DNA from: Holacanthus passer
Taxonomy: Eukaryota > Chordata > Actinopteri > Pomacanthidae
Assembly: GCA_025331565.1 (NCBI GenBank)
Contig: JAFREQ010000061.1
Span: forward strand, 1,517,501-1,581,500
Reading direction: 5' to 3'
DNA: 64,000 nt
Below are positions 1-10,700 of this stretch, piece by piece. Position 1 is the first letter of the stretch, and the number at the start of each line of letters is the position of its first letter. Under the pieces are notes generated by a model. The model worked only from the letters and a program-made list of their open reading frames with translations. It had not been told where the DNA came from and made no database searches. The translations under genes and the position numbers were made by a program.

Positions 1-200
1 CTCTCAGGTGCGGGGGCATGATTGTGTTGAAAATGGATAATGCGTGGAACATGGACACGATTAAAATCATGCATCTCTGCAGCGCTCACACTGTGAGCTG
101 TGCCAGAAAAGTGGAAGAAACTAACTTCAGTCTAAAAATGACCTCGCCCACTGGATTTGCTTATATGGGTCAAACAGAAGCAATAAAAGTTTCTAGATAC

Positions 201-236
<36 letters not shown>

Positions 237-275
237 ATATATATACAGCATGTGCTACACACACGATCCACTGAC
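1..275 (-). other. pbx3: pbx3 intron 4, first 275 nt
   Basis: Intron sequence follows the exon 4 donor (GTCAGT at 270-275). It contains a compound microsatellite about 30 nt from the donor and no coding signal. A frame running through this stretch on the plus strand is only the complement of exon 4 and its flank. Confidence 0.85.
204..246. repeat. (CA)n/(TA)n compound microsatellite
   Basis: About 29 bp of CA dinucleotides are followed by about 12 bp of TA. It lies inside intron 4, close to the exon 4 splice donor. Length changes here could be polymorphic and could alter pre-mRNA folding near the donor. Confidence 0.9.
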
Positions 276-466
276 CTGGCATCAAGGAATCTGGAGCGCA
301 GGATCATGACAGCCTCGCAGGTGCTCTGCTTCAGCTGCATCTGGATGGAGCTGAACTTACGGTGGATGATTCCCACCATGCGCTCGATCTCTTTGGGAGA
401 GATGGGCCGCGTGCGAGACTGTTCCCTCAGCAGGTTCATCACATGGGTGGTGAATTCGTTGCACGC
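276..466 (-). CDS. pbx3: pbx3 coding exon 4 (residues 172-234 plus 2 nt)
   Basis: The 191-nt exon encodes ACNEFTTHVMNLLREQSRTR, PISPKEIERMVGIIHRKFSS and IQMQLKQSTCEAVMILRSRF, then LDA and two bases of the next arginine codon. This is the PBC-B region, which ends just before the homeodomain. The PISPKEIERMVGII wording (S and G) matches PBX3; PBX1 has PITPKEIERMVSII. The acceptor is GGCAG|GCG and the donor CCAG|GTCAGT. The homeodomain exon that would begin RKRRN is outside the window to the left, so the protein is truncated by the window, not by mutation. Confidence 0.96.
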
Positions 467-1389
467 CTGCCAAGTGACGGAAGAGAGACGAAACCAGAGC
501 GAGTTCAATAAATGTCCTGAATCACAGCAGCCAGCGATTTACTACTTAGCTCACTGACTGATATTCTGTACATTTTTCATACAGGAAATGAGTCCATTAC
601 ATGCTCTTTTTGTTAAAAGCTTCAACAGAGTGCACGGTTTATATATTGCTCTGATGACATAATAGGTGAAGTCATGTTTGAATATAAATGCAGCTCTGCA
701 ATTTGGCTCAGTCCTAATGCAGAGCGAATTTAAACAGCTTTTCGTTAAACCACTAGTTCATACATGATTAATTAGAATAACTCATTTACGTAGTGCACAC
801 TTTAGCTCATTACTCTGAGTAAAATTCGTTAAGTATTTACATTTAGATAATTAAAACCTGGAAACACCCTTAAGAAAGATGCATTTACTCCAGGCGAGAA
901 GTGTTGTGTGCCCCCGCGTACCCACCTCCTCTCTCGGAGAGCGCCGAGTAAATTAGTCTAATTTACCTCAGCGGCTTGCTGAGGCATCACTGTTACACCT
1001 TCTATGTATTTCACCCATAATGCCTCTGTGTTTAATGGCAGGCTCAAAGTGCGAGGTGAAGGAGCTGATCATACTTTCATTTAACACAGACGACTGAGGC
1101 GCTGCTTCGGATCTCTATAATCAGCTACAACACACAGTGAATAATACTGACATTTTTTTTTTAACACGTTCTCCCTCTTCGTGCATATTCTCTGCAATGT
1201 TCTCGCTAATGCACGAGACCGATGTGACGTATGAAGCACAACTCAATAGGTGCATTTGAACACAAAGTCAAATATCAGGTAGTCATGTGGTTATTTCAAC
1301 CTTTTGGTCTTGACAGAAAATGTATGTTATTCTCTTTTTCTTGGATGTATCGTCGAGCCAAAAACTGTCTTCACCTCGAGCCTCCTCAC
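467..1389 (-). other. pbx3: pbx3 intron 3
   Basis: A 923-bp intron between exons 3 and 4, with GTGAGG donor and GGCAG acceptor. It is AT-rich around 600-900 and holds no repeat family or coding segment that I recognise. Confidence 0.9.
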
Positions 1390-1631
1390 CTGTTCGTATT
1401 TCTCCAGCTCTGTGTGGTAGATCTGTCTGATCTGGGTGAGTTTGGCTCTGTAGTCGGAATGTTCGATGGAGTTGTCGCCCGCTCCGCCCGAGGCCGCGGC
1501 TGCAGCTGCGGCGGCCGCGGATCCGCCGCCCTTCTCCGGCCCCGCCACGCCCTCCGCCAGCAGCATGTTGTCTAAACGCATGAGCTGGGGGTCCGGGGGA
1601 TCCTCCTCCTGGGCGCCACGGATGCTGAGAC
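1390..1631 (-). CDS. pbx3: pbx3 coding exon 3 (residues 91-171)
   Basis: The 242-nt exon encodes GLSIRGAQEEDPPDPQLMRL and onward through NMLLAEGVAGPEKGGGS, a nine-alanine tract (residues 129-137), then SGGAGDNSIEHSDYRAKLTQ to ELEKYEQ. It covers the end of PBC-A, the flexible glycine/alanine linker and the start of PBC-B. The acceptor is CTGCAG|GTC and the donor CAG|GTGAGG; the exon ends exactly on a codon boundary, as in other PBX genes. The DPPDP and SIEHSDYRAKLT residues favour PBX3 over PBX1. Reading on past the donor gives VRRLEVK, which is intron. GC content is much higher than in the flanking introns, partly because of the alanine codons. Confidence 0.96.
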
Positions 1632-4600
1632 CTGCAGCGACACAGAGAAAGGGACAGAGGGTCAGCGAACGCCACCGAGGGACGAGACTGAAAAAAATCC
1701 TCCTAATAATGACAAACAGATCAAATAGCTGTTGAGTGGAATGAAAGCATTGTGTCTGCGTCGTGTGCGACAGTGTGACGTTTCCCCTGCAGGTACGGTC
1801 TGACGCGGGCGCCTGCTGTATATGTGCTGTGTTCCTGTCGCCCATGTCTGTGCCTGTTCTCTTTTATTCACACACTGCGCTGCACACCGTGTGTACGGGA
1901 AGGCTGACATGACAGCAACATCCATAAACTGATAAATGCTCAATGGTGAAGTGGCACTTCGACTCTGTGAACGGATGCTAAACAGAAAACTATACCTCGA
2001 GTAAGCGTCTCTGTCTTTGACACAGTGAATGCTGGGAGCTCCAAAACTGCCATTTCCCTCCTTTCTATTTCCTTATGAGGTTTGAATCCTTTATTATTTT
2101 ACGATCCTGATTTTGCAAAAAGCGCTGGTGGGATGAGAATCCAAATAAAATGAGCGCAGAGTCGATTTTATGTAAAGTGCTCATTCATGAATTCTGTCTT
2201 TGCTCTCAGACCCCGCTGCTTTTCTGTCTCTCCAGTCTGTCAGCAGGTCGTAATCAGCCGGCACATTGCACACACGCACACCTTGACGCGTCGGCAGCGC
2301 GGCCACGATGCTTGGCTTTACAAAGAATAAACAAACAAAGAAAAAAAAGAACACTGCGGGTCAGAATTACAACAAAAACAAGCTCGAGCAATCTACTCTA
2401 ATAAGTGGATAAAAATGTGGCTCAATGGGCAGTAAATACTGAGTGGCTACTCGAACGTTATGATTACCAGAGTTGTTTCAATTCAATAATCCCTCCCGCA
2501 ATTCAGGGATTTTCAACAGCTCATTACAGCTTCATTAAGATATGGCCAGCCTCTGGATTCTAAATAAGAAGATTAGTGGCTCTATTGTGTCAGCCAGTAG
2601 GCATGCAATCAGAGGAGCCCTTTTACCACGCTTTGACCGACTGACCCTGCACGCCATCCACAGGAGTAAACACTGGAAGGAAAACACTCCTCTTCCTCCT
2701 TCTATCTTTCTCATAAACACATTCCTGACTCGAAAAAAAATTAGGAAACACATCATATTGCGGCCGTGGCTCTGATGTTTTCACCTCTGTTGGTGTTTTG
2801 TTCGGCTGCAGAGCCACTGAAAAACAAATTTGCCTCTATTTATGGATCGGCTGGCTTTGAGTCTTTTAGGTGTAATGGTGTGAGAGGAGTGGATGAATGT
2901 GGCTATTTGTGTTGGAGACATTGAGATGCTGGACAAGGCTCCATCAGGCTCGCGGAGCCAAGCCATCCATGTGGACAATATGCCGCTGCTCCACTAACCC
3001 TCATCCACATCACGCCGCATCTGCAACAACTCCACCCAAAGCTCTCGTCCTGGACGAGCTCGGCCGTTTCTATTCCAGTTTGTGCAGCGTGAAAACAAAA
3101 TGGCACACGATTCAAACGCTGACTGACCAGATGCCCGGCCACATATCTCAACATGCTCTAATAGCTGGTGCTTTGTCTGCCACCGCAGCTCATATTTTCC
3201 TAATTCAGTACTTACTCCCACTCCCCGATTCAACACGAGCTCAGCAGGCTGCACTTTCCTTTGTGCTGCGGGTGGTGGTAAGTAGGTAGGCATGTTTTTC
3301 ATGTCAGGTATATTAAATATAACTCTGGGACGCAGCGTACATTTCCACACCAAACCCAGTTGTCACTTTCACTCCACTCACTCTATATCCAGGGGAAATG
3401 CAGCTGGGGGACTTTACAGGGCTTTTCAGCTAAATGGGCATAAATCACTGGTTTCATTCAAACTAAATAATCACAGGCCATAAACAGCTACTAGTCTCTT
3501 ACCATATATTACCACAAAGTTCCTGTGTGCAATAATGTGGCCATTCACGGCAAAGGAAAACAGAGCGAGACATTAGAAAGTGACATGTAATCCTGTTAGT
3601 TCGCTGACATGTGGAGTGGCCGTGACATTTTTATCATACGTGTCCATTTCTATTTGGGAAATCAGCAGGATAAAAATGATTACTGCGCCGCCCTGAGAAA
3701 CACGCCGCCCTGCAGGAGTCCACCAGGGTGTATTTGTGCCACAGCAGCTGCGGCCGGCCATTCATAACACACATGTTGGGAGGGACGGCGTCTCCAGGAC
3801 AAAAATACTAAAAATTAAAAAAAGAAAAAAAGAAAGAAAACAGCCGACAGAAAACAAACTATTTCAAAAAAAAGGCTGCAATGCATCTCCCTGTCTCTTC
3901 CTGTGCACCTTTTGTTCGAGGAGCTAAAGATTTGTGGATCCACTGTCTAAGCTCGGCATCGCCACACAACTTCCACAAAATAGACCAGAGCCAGATAATA
4001 TCTTTAATTTGCTGTGTGGTTGACAAATCTGTATAGTAACTTGCAAAGCCACAGTCACATTCTAGCACTGCGATGCTGCTCAAATCCTTATCCTGTTTTT
4101 GTCTGATGATATGGGTATTAAAACAAGTTTGGGCACCCGAGTTGAGCTCTAATCCACCTCCACAGTCAAAGTGGGATTAATCTCAGTGCAAAGGGAAAGT
4201 GCGGGAGTCGTGTCACCTTGGTAAAGCCTGCGAGCAACGGGAACTTAAGAATGAAAAATCTATATACGCTCTGGTTATTTCGCAAAACTCCGATGATGCC
4301 GGCTCACTTAATTACCAGAACGAATTTAATGATGTAAAAGAAAATGTGAAATTGTAATAATATGTCTTTAATCTGGCTCATTTGTCATTCAACAATACAG
4401 GTGGGGTAGCTGGGAAAAAAAGCACTTGCCTATATGATTGTTCCTCATTTCTCCTGTGTGACGGAGACAAAAGGAGACGCTGTGATTAATCCATCCCTAT
4501 CAGTCAGGGGTGGTTCTCCTTTTCATTTTTTACAGGTTTCACCGTCGCTATCAGATCCGAGGAAGTAACAAATTTGACAGATAAAGACAATGCAGCCCTT

Positions 4601-5340
4601 TTCTCTCATATACTCTCCCCTGTTCTCTGTTTATAATCATTTCCGGTCCTGGGCTGTTGTCTCGTACATCATTCCCTGCTTGAAGCCCTGACAGTGATCT
4701 GAGCACTGCCTCGGGCCGCTCTCCTTTTCCTCCCACCTCTTTTCCCCCTGTGCCCTCTTTTATTCTGTGGGCTTAGCTGACCTTTGGCCCGCTGCTTGTT
4801 TACTCTCATCACTGAAGTGTGAGCAGGAGAGCCATAAAGGTAGAGCCCTGCTGGGTTAATGTGGCCTGCTGAAGAGGGAAGGGCTGGCTCTGGGCTTCTC
4901 CACCTCATTCTGCAGCACTGACTGCGCTGTCAGACGCCAGACAGCCACAGAAGCGCTTCTTGCAGATGAAGCCGGAGGTTTTTCTTTCTTTGTAGCATTT
5001 ATTTTTGCAATAACTCTTTTCTGAAATTGCTAAATATTTGCTGCTGTTTGCGGTGAAGCCGTCCTGAGCTGCGTGTTTAACCGTGTTTGACGTCCAACGC
5101 CGCGGCTCTGTTGCTTCCACCGCTGTTTCCGAAACATCCTGTTCATTACAAGTAAGCCCGACCTCCTGCAGCTCCTCTCCCGGCCGGAGCCTCCAGCCAA
5201 CAGCTCCGGCCACGTATCGACACTCTGTTCATCTAATTGCATTGATCCGCAAAGGTCTCCCAAAGCTAACTAATCGAAACAGAATTTATTTTCTGTCAAT
5301 ATTTGCAAAGGTCATCTCTCTTAAAGCCATGGAGTGGATG
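1632..5340. other. intron 2 segment, no recognised feature
   Basis: Ordinary intronic sequence with short A runs near 2340 and 3820. Several open frames of 60-130 codons on both strands have biased or low-complexity composition and match no family that I know. Confidence 0.6.
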
Positions 5341-5362
5341 GCGTGAGCAGGGAGGCGGCTCC

Positions 5363-5400
5363 GAGGAGGAGGAGGAGGAGGAGGAGGAGGAGGAGGAGGA
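5363..5400. repeat. (GGA)n microsatellite
   Basis: About 38 bp of GGA/AGG triplets in intron 2. The purine-rich strand is the plus strand, so the pbx3 transcript carries the pyrimidine version. Confidence 0.9.
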
Positions 5401-5822
5401 CCGTGGCATCTAGCCTGTTACTGAGGCTCATCCAAGGTGAGCTTTAACTCTGGCTTGGCACTCAGGATCCAAGGCTTCTAATCCACCGTGTTATTAAAAC
5501 CCGCTGCCAAAGCAACACACTAGAGACTACAGAGGGCTTAGAGTATCCATTTCACAAAGAGGCCAGTGTCACTACAGCCGCGTTCCACGTCTCCTTTGAC
5601 TTCATATCATCTCCTTTGTCGTGGCGCCTGGATCAGTGACTTTCAGCTCCAGAAGCAGGGAGCTGGATCAAATTACCATTGAAAATCTTTTGTTCTGACA
5701 AATGAAACATAAGGATCCTCTTTCATCGACGTTCTTAAAGGCTTTTTTAAGCTTGGCCTACATCCACATGGCACAAAGAATCTGAGAGAACGCCTGCGGG
5801 CTCTCTCTCTCTCGCATGTACA

Positions 5823-5890
5823 GTAATTAACATGCCATTAACACATTAATACACATTAACTATTCCCAATGTTAATGGCAGAGTAATTAC
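5823..5890. promoter_or_regulatory. inverted repeat of homeodomain-like sites (candidate enhancer core)
   Basis: The left arm GTAATTAACATGCCATTAAC (5823-5842) and the reverse complement of the right arm (5871-5890) agree at 17 of 20 positions. The loop of 28 nt contains further ATTAA motifs. TAATTA is the core bound by many homeodomain proteins. The inverted repeat is seen directly; regulatory function is inference. Confidence 0.35.
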
Positions 5891-6492
5891 CATACCTGAT
5901 ACCACACTGTGGGGAAGCCAAAGCACATTTGCCACTTTGTGTTTCACTTTCTTTGTTGAGTGGCTCATTCTGCTTCCTCCACACAGAACAGTATCCATGT
6001 GTCTGCAATGAAGAGGAGCCGAAGCGACTACTTCTACACTCGAATGTAGGTGATTGAGGTAAAAAACATGCACCTGAAAGGAAGAAAGTTTCCATTGTCG
6101 TTCCTTTGTGAACTGGCTTTAGAGGTGAGGCTGAAATACTGGAGGGTGGTGATTACTTGCAGAGTAAAAGGAGGCAGGGATTCGGGCCCTAAACTGGGGA
6201 ATCCCTGTCTAGAATGATGATGTATTTCCTCCCAGTGCGGTGAGTGATAAGCTAATCAGCCACGCTGACAGTGAAGTGTTACAGCCCCTCAGTGCTGGGT
6301 CAAGACTTCTCCCATCATACACCACCAGCACACACTAAACAGACAGCACATGGAGGTGGTGGTGGGTGGAGGGGGGTGACAAAAAGTGGCTCTGGTCAGA
6401 AAAGAAGATCTCTGTCAGTTCAGGTAGCCTTTGTCCCTCGATGATGATGATGAGCCCCCTCCCAGAGAAAAAGAGGAGGAGGCTGTGACAGC

Positions 6493-6600
6493 GGGGGGCG
6501 AGGGGCATGAGGTGAGGAGGGGGGGGTTACATTTGCTTGCCACTCTCAACCCACGACTCCAAGACGTGGGGGAGCAGGGGGTGGGCGAGGGGGTGGGAAA
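6493..6600 (+). other. G-rich tracts able to form G-quadruplexes
   Basis: Two G-rich blocks, 6493-6527 and 6567-6597, carry four or more runs of three or more G with short spacers on the plus strand, which is the template strand for pbx3. Potential only; no function is implied by the sequence. Confidence 0.5.
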
Positions 6601-7700
6601 AGACAACCCAAACAAACATCTTGAAGACATTTTGCCAAGCACACCAAAATTAATCACTGTCCCATGGTGGCACTGACATTTGTGGGAAGTGACACACAAC
6701 ATGACAGACTAGAAGGGAGAGGATGAAAGGAGAGTGAGGGAGGGTGGGAGGGCCGGGGTAAACAAGAGCCACTGTCACTCGCTGCGATCATGTGTGCGTG
6801 TGTGTGTGTGTTTATATGTGGACATGTGAGTGCCCGCTTTGTTTCCTGCCCTCTAAGACTCCATGTGGGCAAACGGCCAAGTGGCGCGGTGATGGCTGAC
6901 CAGGCCTGGCGGTGGCGGCCGCACGCAGCGGTCGGGGAGACTGGCCAAATGAGTGGACAGGACCTCCGCTACAGATCAGCACACTGACTGACCCTACAGA
7001 ACACATACAGCATGGGGCCCCGACGTCGGGCTCACACGGTTCACATGGTCCGCTAGTCACAGAATGAGCCGCAATCACTGACACGCCCGAGTGTTGTTCA
7101 GGCAGACAAATCTGAGAGGAACATAAAGAAAATATATGCAATAGAACGGTCGAGGAATATTTGAATCTCTGTGCTGTAGGTAGAGCGTCTGAGACAGTTA
7201 TTGTGTCTTGTGTTTCAATATTTCATTTTATCCCCCCATATTGTGTTAGCATGTTTCGCTTATTTCTTTTCTTCAGTTTCATTTTATGTTTCATGTATTG
7301 ATGGTCTAGCTGCTAGCCTCAATTTGCTGCAATGGTAGGCTGATTTGTTATTCAGACCCCAAGCAAATAATGCAAATGTGGCACTGAAAGCCACTTATGA
7401 AATACCCAAAGGCAACTAATCACTCCTCCTCTCGTTCCAGCCTTTCTGCAGCCTCCTAATTAGAAGATGGAGATTGCATGAAACCAGGTCACACAGCAGG
7501 TCTTGTACACACCGATAACCAGGCAAATATGCAGGCAAAACTTCATCCAGACACCAAGCCAAGCGTGCATTATTTTAAAGGCTAGAGGTGAAAAAATAAT
7601 GCTATTCAGGTTATTAATCCCATATATTTCACTGTATGTTCCCAAAGAAAGGATTTAGGCTTGAAACGTTCTGTGTATGTGTTCTGTATTTGTGTGTTGC

Positions 7701-7726
7701 GTGTGTGTGTGTGTGTGTGTGCGTGT
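7701..7726. repeat. (GT)n microsatellite
   Basis: About 26 bp of GT repeats in intron 2. A weaker GT stretch also occurs at about 6789-6810. Confidence 0.85.
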
Positions 7727-10700
7727 GCATACGCTCACGTCTGCATGCGTGCGTGTGAAGGCTACATGCTCGCATAAACAAAGAAACGGCATTGGTAGCA
7801 TACAGCCAACCATGATCCACTGCCAGAGAGATTATTCTTTGCAGTGGCATTTCTGCAAGAGAGTTGACAGTCCATCATTTAGATTTTGCAGTGTATCCAC
7901 GAAAAGGCTGCATTGCCTGAAGCAGAAGGAGCTGCTCTTTCCTTCAGTGTCTTTTATAGAAGAAGAATTCAGCTCCAAATTGTAAAGCCAGGATCCTTCG
8001 CTAGCCGCGCTGGCGTGCGAGGACTCTGCTACGAGGCGACCGAGGTTACGACACCGGAATAAGACTGCGCCTGACGTGCTGATTCTCAGAGCAGCTCTCG
8101 CTGAGGACTGATAAAGCTCACAAAAACACATCCACCTCCAGAGTCTGAGGTTGCACGCACCTGAACAAGAGTGCTGCTTCTGCAAGCATCCTCAGCCTGA
8201 CGTCGACGGGTACTGCGAGGTTTGCAGAGTGCAGCGCGAGGAGTGGCTGGGCAGATCAGGTCCAGGCCAAACAACAGCTTGTGACAGAAGCAGGCCAGAG
8301 GAGGTTGAGACACGCAGAGACTTAACAGGCAGCCGGCCTGCCATCCACTCTTTTTCAGCTCTCCTTATACTCAACACATCACTTTGGATCCATCGCCAGT
8401 GTCTCTCAAAGAACACGGCAAGAATGGAGTTTCACATTACCATAAGAAAGGAGAGAAATAACTGTGGACTTTTCAAAGCAAATGAGTAAATGACTGCTGG
8501 GAGAATATCATCTCCCTCGTTTCATTTGACCGACCGAATCGTTTTATTGTGCACCTATAGATGATACTCCACCTCTTTTTGTTGTACGATAGCCTGCGAA
8601 CAAGGTAGCAAAGAAGGTTATTCGGTGCTAATTATTCCCAGCATGTACTTTACACACCATTTAATGAGTTAGACTGAAGGCGAGGCCATTGGCTGTGACT
8701 CGCTCGCCCAGTTATCCAAGATGAACCGCGCAATCTCCCTCACGTCACCCCTGTCATGTGCACCGAGTCCCCCTCCGCATCCAATTCCCTGCTAGGGCTT
8801 CACTGGAGCAGAGACGGGGCGCCACTGAAGCAACACAACAGCTCCCGTAGCGTCTCTGCACACCGGCGAGGGAGGGGTTGGAGGGGGGGGGGGGGGGGCA
8901 GAGCTGGGAGCTCACTCTCATAATTACAATAATTAACAGTTGCAGATTTAATTGGAAGGGAAGGCATTAACAGGAGGAACATTGTGGCGGCGCGTGCAGA
9001 GGGAACCTTTGCAGCGAGAAGCTTTTGTCTTCTCTGTACCTAATGGTGCCTTAGCTGCGGTCGGCGAGTGCTGACACAACACAACACAACCAAGCTGAGG
9101 GTTCAGACGGTGGGGCTTGTCAGGACTCAGACTGGAGGCAGATAATTAGGTGCCAGGTTAATGAGAGCACGGGCTCTTGATGGCATTTGGTTACTGTATG
9201 TGGGCAATTAATGACTTTGTTTTTGTGTTTTTATTGCCCACTTGAGTGGAAAACATAATACATTATTCACCTCAGGCCTGCGCGTGGCGTTTGACAGAGT
9301 GGCGGCGACTCTGGCTGAAGAATTCATTCATGGCGGCGAACGGTTGATTCAAAACAACGCGGAGAGCTATATGGCAAAATGGGATCTGGGTTCGCTCGTG
9401 GCCGCCGCGCCGCGTGACCTTTTCAGAGCGCATCGCCTCGCGGTCGATGTCAAGCCGACGTCGGGGCTGCAGGTCATGCGCAGGACAGCGTGGCCACAGA
9501 AAACACACGCCAGAACAGAGGAACCAAACCCTGTGGCCATAAGCGTTCAGTTAATTCAGCGTATCAGGTTTCATAATGTATTTGTGAAATTCCATACCCC
9601 CCTAGAAAAGCCCCGCTTTCATTCCAGAGGATTTATTGGCAATGAATCCACTGAGAGGTCTTTAGACATCCTCTTCTTTAGCCCAAGCACTCGACGCCTC
9701 CTATTTTGGAGTTAGTTGTTCTCCTGCCTGTGGTGGCCAATTAGAGTGCTATAAGATAAATGGGCGCCCACAACTTTGATGTCCATCTTTTTAATAAGCT
9801 TTGGTTAAGATGACATCTGTGTGAAAGAGTTCAATATCTTCACAGTGGGAGAGAAAAGAGGTTTATTCTAAAATGAAATATCATCTAAATACTGCTGGAG
9901 GTTTAGGCAGGGCGGGGGGGGGGGATCATAGTGTCGGCTGTGACTCTGGTGTTGCATTCATTATCTTCCGCTGCAGTCGTGCAGATTAGTCAGCGAAAGA
10001 TGATTTTTAGAGCCTCGTGAAAAGCTTTTACGCCACTGAATCAGCTTCGGTCATACACAGAAAAACATTTTTTTTATGCAGTGTTCAAACATGCAGAATT
10101 TATCAAGCCTGAAAAACTATGTTTTTTTTTTTTAAAACAAAGTAAATTAAATAGCCTAAACTTGCACAAGCAAAAATATCTCAGTGTTGAAAATATGAAG
10201 CAGTAATAGAAGAAAAGTGTAACAATATCTAAAATGGTGGGGTAATAAAATGGTGCATGAGTGTGTATGAATGTAAGAGAGGTGGAAAGAGAGAGAGCAT
10301 ATATCTAACCCAGCCCTGCGGACGTGCTCCTTTATACGTGTGTGTAACTCAGTCAGGAATAATGTAAATGTCTGGAGAGTCTTAAGACTGAGCAGGCCCG
10401 TATAAAAGCACCCTGTTTCAGGCTAGTAAAACAAGTCAATAAATAGAGCGGAGGAGCCGGCGCTGTCTGCTGCACTCTGCTGAATGAAAACAGAGGTGAA
10501 CTGCTTATTTTCAGTCTGGCACCGAGAGGTTGACAGCAGCATAATGGGCGCTCATACATTCTGACTATCACTCGTCACAAGCTATATCTGTCAATATTAC
10601 ACTCAAGTGCCTTTTAGATGCAAAACAAGGGGAAGACTATTTACGGCTCGATGTGGTCAGCGGCTAAATGAACTAAGCGCTTCCTGCAGCCTCGGCGCTT

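Noticed and set aside
18..557. 179-codon plus-strand frame
   Set aside because: It is the complement of exon 4 plus a CA repeat.
8151..8489. Cysteine-rich frame (CCFCKH...GYCEVC) resembling a small zinc-binding motif
   Set aside because: Only two close CxxC-like pairs, no known family, and it lies inside the pbx3 intron with no splice signals I could support.
9242..9715. 157-codon plus-strand frame in intron 2
   Set aside because: No domain recognised; composition and length fit chance in a GC-richer patch.
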